A stretch of 64,000 nucleotides of DNA, from assembly GCF_002218065.1 (NCBI RefSeq), contig NZ_BDUB01000001.1:1992711-2056710 (forward strand), in the 5' to 3' direction. Numbering within the stretch: the stretch's first letter is position 1; each line of letters begins with the position of its first letter. Origin of the DNA: Nodularia sp. NIES-3585 (GTDB lineage Bacteria; Cyanobacteriota; Cyanobacteriia; Cyanobacteriales; Nostocaceae). The notes below the pieces were generated by a model. It made no database searches. It had not been told where the DNA came from and worked only from the letters and a program-made list of their open reading frames with translations. A program made the translations under genes and the position numbers. Shown here piece by piece: positions 15,100-24,800 of this stretch.

Positions 15100-16437
15100 A
15101 TGAACCAATCTGCGAAACGTTACTCGCCGCTCCAAGTAGTCTTGATTGGTGGAGCGATTGCCACGACCGCCACTGTCTCTGTATTTGGCTCTGCTTGGAC
15201 TCGCTGCGTTCTGGCGGCTTTACAAGATAGTCCGAAATCGTTAGTTGACCAAGTATGGCAATTGGTAAATCGTGAATATGTTGATGGCAGTTTTAATCAA
15301 CAAGATTGGCTAGCCACTAGGCAGAGCTTGTTAAGCAAAGAATATTCTTCTAATGAACAAGCTTACGTGGCAATTCGCGAAGCTTTGCAAAAACTGGGTG
15401 ATCCTTACACTCGGTTTATGGACCCCCAACAGTATCAAAATCTCACTAGCCAAACATCCGGCGAAGTCTCCGGAATTGGGATTCGCATGGAATTGAATGA
15501 GCAAAGCAAGCGTCTGACTGTTTTGGAAGCGATAGAAAATTCTCCCGCGCTGAAGGCTGGGATCAAAGCAGGCGATGAAATTTTGGCAATTGATGGCAAA
15601 CCTACGCAAAAAATGCCAGTGGAAGAAGCCTCTGGGTTAATTCGCGGTAAACCTGGTACTCCCATAACCTTGCAATTAGGAAGAAGGGGGCAGAGTGCTT
15701 TTGATTTGAAGCTGACACGAGCCACAATTGAAGTACCAACAGTGCGTTATGACCTCAGACAAGAAGGAAATCGTCGCGTTGGCTATATCCGGTTGCGTGA
15801 GTTTAGCGGCCATGCATCCGATCAAATGCGCCGAGCTATTCGAGATTTAAACAATCAACAAGCTGATGCTTTTGTTTTAGATTTGCGGGGAAATCCTGGC
15901 GGGTTGTTAAATTCCAGCATTGAAATTGCTCGGATGTGGTTGGATAATGGCGGGATTGTCCGCACAGTTAACCGCACGGGAGGTAGTGAGGTAACTAATG
16001 CCAATCGGACTGCATTGACTCAACGACCTTTAGCAATACTAGTGGATGGCAACTCAGCTAGTGCTAGCGAAATCTTGACTGGGGCGCTTAAGGATAATAA
16101 CCGTGCAGTGGTGATTGGCAGTCAAACCTTTGGCAAAGCAATGGTGCAATCTGTTCATGAACTCGGCGATGGTTCAGGTTTGGCAGTTACTATTGCCCAC
16201 TACTACACGCCCAAAGGCACAGATATTAACAAAAAAGGGATTGTACCAGATATCAAGCTAGACTTGACAGTAGCACAAGAGCGTCAGCTGGCGAGTAATC
16301 CGAATTTAGTTGGGACTCGAAACGATCCCCAATATGCCAGAGCGATCGCAGCATTATCAAGTAACAACTTTGCTCAACCCCCAGCTAGTCAAACTAACCA
16401 ACCTGTCAGTTCTGGTGCTAGAGATTTAAGATTTTAG
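15100..16437 (+). CDS. Carboxyl-terminal processing protease (S41 family)
   Basis: A 445-residue secreted or lumenal protease. The N-terminal hydrophobic segment (VVLIGGAIATTATVSVFGSA) is a signal or anchor helix. A PDZ domain covers about residues 120-200 (LKAGIKAGDEILAIDGK). The tail-specific protease core has GNSASASEIL, with the nucleophilic Ser in SASE, and TFGKAMVQ, with the catalytic Lys 25 residues later. Cyanobacterial relatives are CtpA, which matures D1 of photosystem II, CtpB and CtpC; the sequence does not let me decide firmly among them. ATG 15100 is preferred to an upstream ATG at 15058, which would add a polar extension in front of the signal. Confidence 0.92.
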   Translation: MNQSAKRYSPLQVVLIGGAIATTATVSVFGSAWTRCVLAALQDSPKSLVDQVWQLVNREYVDGSFNQQDWLATRQSLLSKEYSSNEQAYVAIREALQKLGDPYTRFMDPQQYQNLTSQTSGEVSGIGIRMELNEQSKRLTVLEAIENSPALKAGIKAGDEILAIDGKPTQKMPVEEASGLIRGKPGTPITLQLGRRGQSAFDLKLTRATIEVPTVRYDLRQEGNRRVGYIRLREFSGHASDQMRRAIRDLNNQQADAFVLDLRGNPGGLLNSSIEIARMWLDNGGIVRTVNRTGGSEVTNANRTALTQRPLAILVDGNSASASEILTGALKDNNRAVVIGSQTFGKAMVQSVHELGDGSGLAVTIAHYYTPKGTDINKKGIVPDIKLDLTVAQERQLASNPNLVGTRNDPQYARAIAALSSNNFAQPPASQTNQPVSSGARDLRF

Positions 16438-16583
16438 ATATGAAGATTTAGGACTGGGAATACTAGTACCGCAAGGCGTTCGTCAAAAAGCTGATGATAT
16501 ATGCTTTTCATTGATTTAAAATGGTTGTGCTACTTACGCCGCGCTGTATTAGTTAATTATCCCATCCTATAATCTTATATTTT

Positions 16584-17546
16584 ATGATTCAGCCAATTGA
16601 TTCAGCCACTGCCAACAGCTTCTTGCCAATGGTATCAGTGGTTGTTCCTATTTATAACGGTGAGACAGATTTACCAGAGTTAATCAATTGTTTGCGATCG
16701 CAAACCTACCCTCAAGACCGGGTAGAGTATTTACTAGTAGATAATAACAGCAGCGATCGCACTCTGAGTCTATTGAAAGCATCTGCGGAAAATTCACCTG
16801 TAATTAAAGTTTTGAGCGAAAACCAAATTCAAAGCTCTTACGCTGCCCGAAATACTGGAATCCGCGCGGCTGTGGGTGAAATTATCGCTTTTACGGATGC
16901 TGATTGTCATCCCCAACCACAATGGCTACACTCCTTAATCCAACCTTTGAGTGACCCCAGTGTGGTAATTGTGGCTGGTGAAATTGCCGCTCTACCAGGA
17001 AACAGTATTTTAGAAAAACACGCACAGCGTCAAGAAACTTTATCCCAGAAGCATACTCTTGCTAATTCCTTTTGTCCTTATGGTCAAACTGCTAATTTAG
17101 CAATTCGCCGCATGGCTTTAGAAAAAACAGGTCTATTTCGACCATATCTTACCACTGGTGGCGATGCCGATATTTGTTGGCGGATTCTGCGGTCAGATAT
17201 AGGGCGTTTAGAATTTGCCCCCAATGCAATTATTCAACACCGTCACCGCGCCACAATCGCGGAACTAGAAAGTCAATGGCGACGCTACGGACGCTCTAAT
17301 CGCTATCTGCATGAACTGCACGGTGTAGAATTAATGCCAGAGATGACAGCCAAAGATTACAGTTATCGCTGGGTACGTTGGTTATTGAAGGAACTACCAA
17401 GGGATATTTTGCAGGCGATCGCAGGTAAAGCCACTCTTGTAGATTTATTAAATACTCCCATTGGTCTGTTCACTGCTAGAGCGCGTTTTGCTGGGCAAAC
17501 AGATGCTAAATTGCCAGAAAATGCCAAAAATATCGACTGGCTTTAA
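16584..17546 (+). CDS. Family 2 glycosyltransferase
   Basis: A 320-residue GT-A fold enzyme. The N-terminal VSVVVPIYNGETDLPELIN is the UDP-sugar-binding strand, AFTDADCHPQPQWL carries the metal-binding DxD, and GGDADICWRILRSDIG is the acceptor-side acidic motif. No clear membrane helices are visible, so it is a soluble or peripherally bound transferase. It probably contributes to polysaccharide or glycolipid synthesis; the substrate is unknown. It stands alone between the Ctp protease and a response regulator. Confidence 0.88.
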   Translation: MIQPIDSATANSFLPMVSVVVPIYNGETDLPELINCLRSQTYPQDRVEYLLVDNNSSDRTLSLLKASAENSPVIKVLSENQIQSSYAARNTGIRAAVGEIIAFTDADCHPQPQWLHSLIQPLSDPSVVIVAGEIAALPGNSILEKHAQRQETLSQKHTLANSFCPYGQTANLAIRRMALEKTGLFRPYLTTGGDADICWRILRSDIGRLEFAPNAIIQHRHRATIAELESQWRRYGRSNRYLHELHGVELMPEMTAKDYSYRWVRWLLKELPRDILQAIAGKATLVDLLNTPIGLFTARARFAGQTDAKLPENAKNIDWL

Positions 17547-17596
17547 CATTGGCTAATTTTGTTTCTGGTGGAAACAATACACTAGAGACTCAATTT

Positions 17597-17668
17597 ATGT
17601 TTACCAAATTTAACCAATACCTACCAACTTTCGCTAAATTGGAAAAAGGTAAATACAAGGAAACTTAA
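17597..17668 (+). CDS. Possible 23-codon upstream ORF before the response regulator
   Basis: ATG 17597 opens MFTKFNQYLPTFAKLEKGKY, then KET and TAA at 17666-17668, directly abutting the regulator's ATG at 17669. The exact stop-start junction suggests translational coupling or a leader peptide. It could equally be chance: there is no convincing ribosome-binding site, and conservation cannot be judged from one sequence. Confidence 0.25.
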   Translation: MFTKFNQYLPTFAKLEKGKYKET

Positions 17669-18364
17669 ATGTCAGCACAATTGTTACTGGTAGATGATGA
17701 ACCGGGATTGCGGGAAGCCGTCAGAGACTACTTACAAGAGAGCGGTTTCAGCGTTCAAGTTGCCAGTAACGCCCGTGAAGGCTGGGATTTGATGCAACAG
17801 AATACACCTGATTTAGTGATTTCTGATGTCATGATGCCCCAGATGGATGGTTATCAGTTCCTCAAACAACTGCGAGAAGACCCCCGTTTTCAGACACTCC
17901 CAGTTGTATTTTTAACTGCTAAAGGAATGACAGGCGATCGCATTCAGGGCTACCAAGCAGGTGTTGATGCTTACTTACCCAAGCCTTTCGATCCTGATGA
18001 GTTGGTGGCCATAGTTGAAAATTTACTGTCTCGCAGGCTCACTAAAGCTACCGCCACTGGTGAAGAGAGCGAAACCATTGATATTGCTGAACTAGCTAAT
18101 CAGATTGCTCAAATTAAAGCTCTGTTAACTCAAAGAAGTGCAATATCTCAATCCCCAGCCCCGTTCAAAATTGATTTGACTCCCAGAGAGCAAAGCGTTT
18201 TAAATCTGGTAGCTGAAGGGTTGATGAACAAAGAAATCGCTCGACGTTTAGAAACCAGTGTCCGTAATGTCGAAAAATACGTCAGCCGTTTGTTTAGTAA
18301 AACTGGTACAAATAGCCGTACTGAGCTAGTTCGTTTTGCACTAGAACACGGTCTTGCTCAGTAA
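17669..18364 (+). CDS. NarL-type response regulator, resembles Rre1/Ycf29
   Basis: A 231-residue two-component regulator. The receiver domain (about residues 1-120) has acidic pocket DDEPG, phospho-accepting Asp in DLVISDVMMPQMDGY, Thr in VFLTAKG and Lys in LPKPFDPDE. A LuxR-type helix-turn-helix at about residues 165-225 begins LTPREQSVLNLVAEGLMNKEIA. The receiver sequence MTGDRIQGYQAGVDAYLPKP is very like cyanobacterial Rre1 and plastid Ycf29, which act with the kinase Hik34 or NblS-type sensors in stress responses. That orthology is from memory of the family. A linker of about 35 residues separates the domains. No histidine kinase gene is adjacent. Confidence 0.88.
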   Translation: MSAQLLLVDDEPGLREAVRDYLQESGFSVQVASNAREGWDLMQQNTPDLVISDVMMPQMDGYQFLKQLREDPRFQTLPVVFLTAKGMTGDRIQGYQAGVDAYLPKPFDPDELVAIVENLLSRRLTKATATGEESETIDIAELANQIAQIKALLTQRSAISQSPAPFKIDLTPREQSVLNLVAEGLMNKEIARRLETSVRNVEKYVSRLFSKTGTNSRTELVRFALEHGLAQ

Positions 18365-18811
18365 TTACTGTAGCATATTGGTATACAAATCAATTAAAAG
18401 CCATCGGAGAAAGACGGGGCTTTCAACACAATTTTTCAGTAAAAATTCAACTGCCTTGAGCTGAGGGGGCGTGAGGCAGTGCTAATTCAAAATACTAGTA
18501 CAGTTGACACTCCTTGCTCTCAAGAGACGAGGTTTCTTGTGCTAATCACCGCACCTTTTAGGATTACTCCCTACTCAAGCTGCTACATAATTATGTCTTC
18601 ACCAACTCCATGATTTACGTAGTATAAACGGTGATAATTATGATCTGTAGATGTTATTTTTGACTACTCAAAGAGTAGGGTAAACTTTAGCTTTTCCCCC
18701 TAGAGTAAAGTTATACAAACTCACCTTTTATCAAAGCACATAGGAAGCAATGGACTAACTTCAAAAAAGTGCATCATTTTATGGACAGTTGATTATTTTG
18801 CGATGACTCAA
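18365..18811. other. 447-bp gap without a recognised gene
   Basis: Lies between the response regulator and the convergent 94-residue gene. It is A/T-rich, with no long frame on either strand, no tRNA and no strong hairpin with a T run. I see nothing specific in it. Confidence 0.5.
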
Positions 18812-19096
18812 TTACAAGTTGGGATTGTCAACCGCATTACGTAAGCGCATCAACTGGCGGCGCATTTGGGGTGAGGCTTTGAACTCAGATACTTCCTGCG
18901 CCTTAACAGATGCTTGCAGCGTTTCCAGGAACTCATCAGAGCCTTCGGTCAAAGCATCAAGCAACACCTGTAACAGTTGCTCGCGATCGCCTAATAGACT
19001 TTTTTCTTCAATTAGGCGAAACTTAAGATGTATTTCGCACTCATAAACACCTACTTCGATATTATTGATTTGGCGTGGTAATGCTTTCGAGTTCAT
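18812..19096 (-). CDS. Small conserved protein, possible heterocyst-differentiation regulator family
   Basis: A 94-residue protein starting MNSKALPRQINNIEVGVYEC. The N-terminal half is a beta-strand pattern (EVGVYECEIHLKFRLIEEK), and the C-terminal half is helical with DREQLLQVLLDALTEGSDEF and a basic end RRQLMRLRNAVDN. It resembles, from memory, the small Nostocales family annotated as Npun_R1517-type heterocyst differentiation regulators; this is a recollection, not a demonstrated match. It is followed upstream by almost 900 bp of non-coding DNA, consistent with complex regulation. Confidence 0.6.
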   Translation of the reverse strand: MNSKALPRQINNIEVGVYECEIHLKFRLIEEKSLLGDREQLLQVLLDALTEGSDEFLETLQASVKAQEVSEFKASPQMRRQLMRLRNAVDNPNL

Positions 19097-19990
19097 AGTT
19101 TTGAGGATTACGTTACTTGGTGGTCATGAGGGTGAGGACTATATCCCCAGCCAAAATCCTTTATATTTTTTTGTATCAACAGTGCTGGAACTAAAAATCT
19201 TTGTTCAATTCACAACAGTTTTAGCCTATATTCTCTCTCCTGTCTTTTTTTTCTAGCTAGACTTCCAGGGATAATTCGTAATCTTCCTGAGCTAGATGTG
19301 CTTTTAGGTAAACCATAACTATTATTCAGTTTTTGAGATTCCATACAATAAAGTTTCTGTAAGAACTTGCTCAAGCTTTTTAAAGGTTTTTACATTAACT
19401 TTATCTTTAAATTTATAACAGTTTGAGTTTTTACTGAATTTTTAGTGTTTATACGTAACTTAAATCGCTATTATTTGGGCTTTTATCATAGCCAGAGGTA
19501 GTTGTACTGTAATTAAGTGAAATTACTTGATGTATGTTTTGTTCAACCTAAAAATTCCTGAGATGTTGATGAATAAATTAAGCACAAGTGAAATTATAGT
19601 GTTATAAAGATTATCAAAACTTTAAGGTAATTTATTCGAGTAGATTAGTCTAGCTGGGAATCTGATAAACTTAAATACTGAATAATAAAAATATTGGACA
19701 CTTATGCTCTCAAAAAGGGGCATAGCTGCCCTTACTGCCTAGCGTTCCCTGGGTTTTCGTCCATTCGGGTAAATCTAAAATCCTCAAGCTCCTAGATTTA
19801 TCTGTGGATCGAACCAAAATCTAAAATCTAAAATCTAAAATCTAAAATCTAAAATCTAAAATTGGATGACGGCAGAAAAGTAAGTTTGCCCTCTCAGCTT
19901 GTAATTAGCGGGCATTTAAGACCAATCATAAGGTCTACAATTGTTTCAGTGTAATTCAAGCAAAACTTACGCCTTTTTATGGACAACCCG
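19097..19990. other. ~890-bp non-coding region between a putative regulator and ndhM
   Basis: The longest gene-free stretch in the window. It is A/T-rich and serves as promoter region for both the divergent small regulator and ndhM. It contains a heptamer array (19816-19863). The only open frame of note (19065-19256, 63 codons) overlaps the regulator start antisense, has an unusual composition, and is not believed. A small regulatory RNA could hide here, but I see no defining structure. Confidence 0.5.
19816..19863. repeat. Heptamer array, six copies of aaaatct
   Basis: Six consecutive aaaatct units followed by a partial one. Short tandem heptamers of this kind are a known feature of heterocystous cyanobacterial genomes and are usually non-coding. 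It lies about 130 bp upstream of ndhM. Confidence 0.9.
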
Positions 19991-20335
19991 ATGCTGCTCA
20001 AGTCCACAACCCGACATATCCGAATTTTCGCGGCAGAAATTGACCGGGATGGCGAACTGGTTCCTAGCAATCAAGTCTTAACGTTGGATATTGACCCAGA
20101 CAACGAATTCAATTGGAATGAAGATGCTCTACAAAAGGTTTATCGCCAATTCGATGAACTAGTAGAAGCATCTAGTGGCGTTGATTTAACAGATTATAAC
20201 TTACGCCGCATTGGCTCAGACTTGGAGCATTATCTGCGATCGCTTCTGCAAAAAGGTGAAATCAGCTACAATCTCTCGGCTCGCGTCACTAACTACAGCA
20301 TGGGACTCCCCCAAGTTGTCGCTAACGAAAATTAG
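19991..20335 (+). CDS. ndhM: NAD(P)H-quinone oxidoreductase subunit M
   Basis: A 114-residue cyanobacterial NDH-1 subunit, a peripheral component of the complex used in respiration and cyclic electron flow. The signature stretch [20 protein letters not shown] is followed by [39 protein letters not shown] and [22 protein letters not shown] 19991 (MLLKSTTRH) matches the usual N-terminus; ATG 19979 would add four residues. Neither has a clear Shine-Dalgarno sequence. A weak hairpin ggggc/gcccc at 20362-20384 follows the gene. Confidence 0.95.
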   Translation: MLLKSTTRHIRIFAAEIDRDGELVPSNQVLTLDIDPDNEFNWNEDALQKVYRQFDELVEASSGVDLTDYNLRRIGSDLEHYLRSLLQKGEISYNLSARVTNYSMGLPQVVANEN

Positions 20336-20472
20336 TAGAGATTTTTAACTTCTCATTTCCTGGGGCATGGTATCGCCACGCCCCCATAATTTGCTTAATA
20401 ACAAAAGCTCAAGTTTTTTGGTTCTCCACACATTTCTCAAACGGCGTATTATAATTGATATATAAACCTCAT

Positions 20473-20863
20473 GGGTCCGTCACGGTTTCGACAGGTTGGC
20501 GAACGCTACTCTGTGATTCAGGTCGAGAGTGAGTCTCCTCTCGCAAATCAAAGGCTCAAAACAAAAAGTAAATGCGAATAACATCGTTAGCTTTGCTCGT
20601 AAGCCTGCTCTAGTAGCAGCTGCCTAAAAACCTCTTACAGGTTCGAGCGTCTCTGGTTTGACTCCGTTAAGGACTAGAGACCAACCCCCAACGGACGCTC
20701 TAACAAGTGTTCTCTGGTTGGCTTGTTAGCTAAGACTTAATCAGAGCATCCTACGTTCGGGATAATGAACGATTCCCGCCTTGAGGATTAGAAAGGCTAA
20801 ACCTGTGAATGAGCGGGGGGTAAATACCCAGTCTGGACAGCAGTTCGACTCTGCTCGGATCCA
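20473..20863 (+). ncRNA. ssrA: Transfer-messenger RNA (tmRNA)
   Basis: About 391 nt. The 5' end GGGTCCG pairs with the 3' CGGATCC to form the 7-bp acceptor stem (one G-U), followed by the discriminator A; CCA is not encoded. The TTCGACT loop near the 3' end is the T-arm. The tag reading frame (resume codon gcg) encodes ANNIVSFARKPALVAAA and a TAA, a recognisably cyanobacterial tag (ANNIV...). tmRNA with SmpB rescues stalled ribosomes and marks the incomplete protein for proteolysis. TATA-like boxes lie just upstream at 20450-20464. Confidence 0.97.
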
Positions 20864-20882
20864 CTAAAAATAGCAAGCAAGT

Positions 20883-20916
20883 CCACCAAACACTCCGATG
20901 TTTAGGTGGTTTTTGC
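20883..20916 (+). terminator. Intrinsic terminator of ssrA
   Basis: ccaccaaaca and tgtttaggtgg form a stem with one bulged A and a 6-nt loop, followed by tttttgctttg. It lies 20 nt after the tmRNA 3' end. Confidence 0.85.
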
Positions 20917-21036
20917 TTTGCCGAAAAATTCAGAATTAGGCCATTTTTCTCTGCAAGCGAATTCCCTGAAACTGACAATCAGCTAAAAAACGGCGTAGTG
21001 TGCCGGAGGAACTCTTTTGACGAACGCCTCGCGGTG

Positions 21037-22599
21037 CTAGTCGCTAGGCAGTACTATTGAACCCGGCTGGTTTTCCACAGTGGGGACTACTACAGCCGGA
21101 GGATCTGAGCGTTTTGCTTCCGTTGGTGGTGGTGCTGTTGGGATAATGGTCGAATTTGGTGGCTTCACAGGTGGGGGTAAGGAAGAATCTTGACGAGTGG
21201 TGGGTAAACTATTTTCCAGCGATCGCGGCGGTAAAGTCTCACGAGTTGAACGGACTTCTCGCAGCGTCTCTAATAATGACTGTGAGGGATCAACGCTAGG
21301 TTTGACTGATGGCCCGGTAGAAGTAGATTCTGGTTGACTTTCTGTCGAACTGTTGCTACTGGTATTTGGAGTCTGCTCCTGAGGAACAGGAATATTACGC
21401 TGGCGTGGCTTGGGAGTTGTGACTCGCGTAGAGTTACGTGGTGAAGAAGCGCGAGGATTTTGTCTGTTGTTATTTTCTGCTTCCTGGGATGAAGATGGCG
21501 AATCAGCTAATGGTTTTTCCGGCTCGATTGTCGGCTTTTCAAACAGAGGTGGTGAAGATGACTCTGGCTGAGAATGGGAAAATAGGTTAGTGATGCCAAA
21601 ACCTGCTGTGCCAGCAACAAAGATTACACTTATCGCTATGAATATTTTAAAAGCCCCCTGTTTCTGAGTTATTGCTGACTTGTTCTCACGACTGATCAGA
21701 GTTTTTTGGAGAATTTTTTGGCGCTGCTGCTGAACAGGTAAAACTATAGTTGGCACTGCCTGAGTTGGCAGTGATGGAGGTGTCTTGATTCTACTTCCAG
21801 GCAATAATTGCAACCATTCGGCAACTGTTGACGGACGAAATTGAGATTCTATAGCCATACCACGCATTACCGCTTCATTAACTGCTGCACTCAGGTGGGG
21901 TTGCAGTTCGCGAGGAGAGGGCATTTTTTCGCGATCGCGCAATAATACTGGTAAGGGAACTTGTGCTGTTAACAAAGCATACAAAGTTGCCGCCAAACCA
22001 TAAACATCTGTAGCGGGTGTGCGCGGTGCTTGAGTCAAATACTGTTCCAGGGGAGAATAGCCCTCAGAAACCATACCAGTGTGAGTTTGCCTGACACCAT
22101 TATTAAATTCGCGGGCAATGCCAAAATCAATCAGGACTACTTCCTGAGTTCCTTGACGCAGGATAATATTATCTGGCTTGATATCCCGATGCAGCAAACC
22201 ATTGTTATGTACTACCTGTAATGCCGCCCCAATTTGACGCATATAATGAATGGCTGTTGCTTCCGGTAAAGGAATCGCTGGCAATACAAATGCGTCTCCC
22301 AAAGTATCGCCACGAATGTATTCCATCACCATGTAAGGCAGTCCATCTTCCACAAAAAAGTCACTGACTCTGACAATATGAGGATGGACACAAGTAGCCA
22401 ATCTTCTGGCTTCATCTTGGAATTGGCGCTCGAATTTGGCAAAATCAGAATGTTGGCGCAGTTTTTCATTAATAGTTTTCATAACTACCTCCTGACCCAG
22501 GTAGTTATGAGTAGCCTTAAACGTAATGCCAAAGCCACCGCGCCCTATTTCCTGAATGAGGGTGTATTTGCCACCTTGCAAAGTTGTGCCTGCTAACAT
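21037..22599 (-). CDS. Membrane-anchored Ser/Thr protein kinase
   Basis: A 520-residue Hanks-type kinase. Glycine loop [12 protein letters not shown], invariant Lys in EVVMKTINE, catalytic [11 protein letters not shown], and DFGIAREF are all present at about residues 12-270. A membrane helix ([20 protein letters not shown], about residue 320) separates it from a Pro/Ser/Thr-rich extracytoplasmic tail with no recognised sensor domain. The start [15 protein letters not shown] at 22599 is the family's usual N-terminus. A 33-codon in-frame extension upstream is encoded by an intergenic-type repeat (gtgctgaatactgagtgctg), so it is rejected. Confidence 0.92.
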   Translation of the reverse strand: MLAGTTLQGGKYTLIQEIGRGGFGITFKATHNYLGQEVVMKTINEKLRQHSDFAKFERQFQDEARRLATCVHPHIVRVSDFFVEDGLPYMVMEYIRGDTLGDAFVLPAIPLPEATAIHYMRQIGAALQVVHNNGLLHRDIKPDNIILRQGTQEVVLIDFGIAREFNNGVRQTHTGMVSEGYSPLEQYLTQAPRTPATDVYGLAATLYALLTAQVPLPVLLRDREKMPSPRELQPHLSAAVNEAVMRGMAIESQFRPSTVAEWLQLLPGSRIKTPPSLPTQAVPTIVLPVQQQRQKILQKTLISRENKSAITQKQGAFKIFIAISVIFVAGTAGFGITNLFSHSQPESSSPPLFEKPTIEPEKPLADSPSSSQEAENNNRQNPRASSPRNSTRVTTPKPRQRNIPVPQEQTPNTSSNSSTESQPESTSTGPSVKPSVDPSQSLLETLREVRSTRETLPPRSLENSLPTTRQDSSLPPPVKPPNSTIIPTAPPPTEAKRSDPPAVVVPTVENQPGSIVLPSD

Positions 22600-22931
22600 A
22601 GGGAGTGCTGAATACTGAGTGCTGAGTAAGCAAATATTACTGATTTTTGAGTGTTCAGGCGATTCCAAATCGCCAAACTTTCCCATATTTTCATACAAGA
22701 ATTTTTTATCTTTTGAACTTCCGAAGTATAAAACCTCCAGCTTATATTAACAGCTTTGTCTTTTTCATAATACAGTAGCTGCTAAATGATGCCCATTGGT
22801 ATTTACATAAAAGTCCTGCCAACTCTGTTGCTAACTGGTTAACAAAGGCAAATACCAGATTTGCTACTTTGTATGAGATAAATAGGAAAGCATTTGCACT
22901 TTTCCTCCTTGAGACGAGGGATCACAAATAG
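22600..22931. other. 332-bp gap between menD and the kinase
   Basis: Promoter region of the kinase and the 3' flank of menD (both minus strand). It contains the gtgctgaatactgagtgctg repeat at about 22606-22625, which recurs widely in Nostocales intergenic DNA, and no believable gene. Confidence 0.5.
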
Positions 22932-24689
22932 TCAAACTCTAATATCAGCCCCAAACTTCTCTAAATTCTCTTTCCTCCACTTAGCATCTAATTTCCTATT
23001 TGTACTGACCTCTAACACCCTAATTCCTTGCTTTGGTAACAGCTTCAACTTATCCTTTAACTGTGACCAAGAACTAATTAACTCATGCTGTACATTATAT
23101 GTAGCACATAACTGAGCAAAATTGATATTCTGGGGAGTGGCAAAAAACTCTTCAAAAGGCGGGTCAAATTTTGCTATGGGTAACATTTCAAAAATCCCCC
23201 CACCATTATTATTAATTAAAACAATTGTTAAGTGTCCAATAAACTTATTTCTAATTAAAAATCCATTGGTATCATGTAACAAAGCTAAATCTCCCGTTAG
23301 CATGACGCTACTTTGCTGATGGTGTGCTATTCCTAAAGCGGTGGAAAGTGTGCCATCAATACCATTTGCACCTCGATTAAAATACGGTTTTATCTGTAAA
23401 TTGTTTGGTTTCCAGAAAAATTCCACATCCCGCACTGGCATACTATTAGAAATAAATAATGGTGTTCGTGGTGGGAGAATTTGCGAAATTAACCAAGCGG
23501 CTTTACTTTCAATTAATTCATCTATATTTACCCAAGTCTCATCAATATTTTTTCTAACTTTAGCTTCAATTTTACACCAGTTTTGTAAATAAAGCCCCCG
23601 TTCACCATTCCCAATTTCCCAGTTTTCTATCTCTTCTACAGATATGCGTAAATGTGTGGTTTTTCCATGCAAAGGGTCTAGGTTTTCATGGCTATTATCT
23701 AATATCCAACTTTGAGGTTGAGTAGTAGATAGCCAGTTACGCAGTTCTTTACTAGTAGGCATTTCCCCGATCTGAATTACCATTTCTGGGGTTAATTCTT
23801 TGGCAAGTTGCTGATTACGTAAAATGATGTCGTAGGTAGAAATTAAATAGGGATTGAGACTAGCATGATTTCTGACTGGGGAAAGTCCCTCGGCTAAAAC
23901 AGGCCAGTTGAGTGTTTGAGAAAGACGCGCGATCGCTTGACAATATTTCTCTGGTGCTTGGGTTTGGGCTACACCAGCGATGATTATCCCGCGCTCAGAT
24001 TTTAACCATTCTTGGGGAATAGGGAATGAGGAACGGGCAATATTAGTAGTTACTATACCTGCAAAAAAGTCTTCTGGGTAGAACTGCGACTGTAAATTAC
24101 TCAAGTCAATTCCATCAGGAATGGGTGCAAGAGGGTCACGAAAGGGAATATTTAAATGTACTGGCCCCTGTGTGGGAATTTGACAGCGCTCCCAAGCATG
24201 AATAATCGTTTGTCGCAGATAACCTAGGATTCTCATGTCTGGAGCGGGGACAGCTAACTCTGCTTGCCAGTTTGGGTAATTACCATATAATTTAACTTGG
24301 TCTATAGTTTGCCCTGAATGGCAATTTCTCAATTCTTGGGGTCTATCGCTAGTTAACACCAGCAATGGTACGCGACTTTCTTTGGCTTCAATAATCGCGG
24401 GGTAAAAATTTGCTGCTGCTGTTCCAGAGGTGCAAACCAGCGCAACGGGAAGACCAGTGGCTTTGGCTCTGCCCAAGGCAAAAAAGGCGGCTGAACGCTC
24501 ATCGAGAATAGAAATGGCTTCAATATCAGGAATTTGCTGGATAAAGGCGACTACTAGCGGTGTGGAACGTGAACCAGGACAAATTACCACACAATTCAAT
24601 CCCAGGCGCTTGAGTGTTTCGGTTAAAATATAAGCCCAAACTTGATTCACATTCTTATGGGCAAATGGTATTAAATCAAACATAGCCAT
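22932..24689 (-). CDS. menD: MenD, SEPHCHC synthase (phylloquinone pathway)
   Basis: About 585 residues; thiamine-diphosphate enzyme joining 2-oxoglutarate and isochorismate in menaquinone/phylloquinone synthesis. In cyanobacteria it supplies the quinone of photosystem I. Seen: CPGSRSTPLVVAF near the N-terminus, GTAAANFYPAIIEAKESRVP, TSDRPQELRNCHSGQTIDQ, and the ThDP-binding segment MLTGDLALLHDTNGFL with NNNGGGIFEMLP. These are classical MenD motifs and the length is normal. The start is one of several clustered codons (24689 or 24683); TTG 24692 is less likely. No other men genes are adjacent. Confidence 0.95.
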   Translation of the reverse strand: MAMFDLIPFAHKNVNQVWAYILTETLKRLGLNCVVICPGSRSTPLVVAFIQQIPDIEAISILDERSAAFFALGRAKATGLPVALVCTSGTAAANFYPAIIEAKESRVPLLVLTSDRPQELRNCHSGQTIDQVKLYGNYPNWQAELAVPAPDMRILGYLRQTIIHAWERCQIPTQGPVHLNIPFRDPLAPIPDGIDLSNLQSQFYPEDFFAGIVTTNIARSSFPIPQEWLKSERGIIIAGVAQTQAPEKYCQAIARLSQTLNWPVLAEGLSPVRNHASLNPYLISTYDIILRNQQLAKELTPEMVIQIGEMPTSKELRNWLSTTQPQSWILDNSHENLDPLHGKTTHLRISVEEIENWEIGNGERGLYLQNWCKIEAKVRKNIDETWVNIDELIESKAAWLISQILPPRTPLFISNSMPVRDVEFFWKPNNLQIKPYFNRGANGIDGTLSTALGIAHHQQSSVMLTGDLALLHDTNGFLIRNKFIGHLTIVLINNNGGGIFEMLPIAKFDPPFEEFFATPQNINFAQLCATYNVQHELISSWSQLKDKLKLLPKQGIRVLEVSTNRKLDAKWRKENLEKFGADIRV

Positions 24690-24800
24690 CAAATAATTTT
24701 AATTTTTAGATTTTGGATAGTTAAATTCAATTTAAAATTCCTCTGGGAAAGTTGAGCTTTTCCACTTTCCGCCAAATATCAAATTCACACTCAAAGTCTT

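Noticed and set aside
19065-19256. 63-codon plus frame over the start of the small regulator
   Set aside because: Antisense overlap, A/T-driven hydrophobic composition and no recognised signal.
19760-19815. Possible tRNA on the minus strand because of ggttcgatcc
   Set aside because: Flanking bases cannot form the T-stem, acceptor stem or an anticodon arm.
20751-20978. 75-codon minus frame over the 3' half of ssrA
   Set aside because: Antisense to the tmRNA; no protein-like composition.
22600-22698. 33-residue N-terminal extension of the membrane kinase
   Set aside because: Encoded by an intergenic repeat; the conserved kinase N-terminus begins at 22599.
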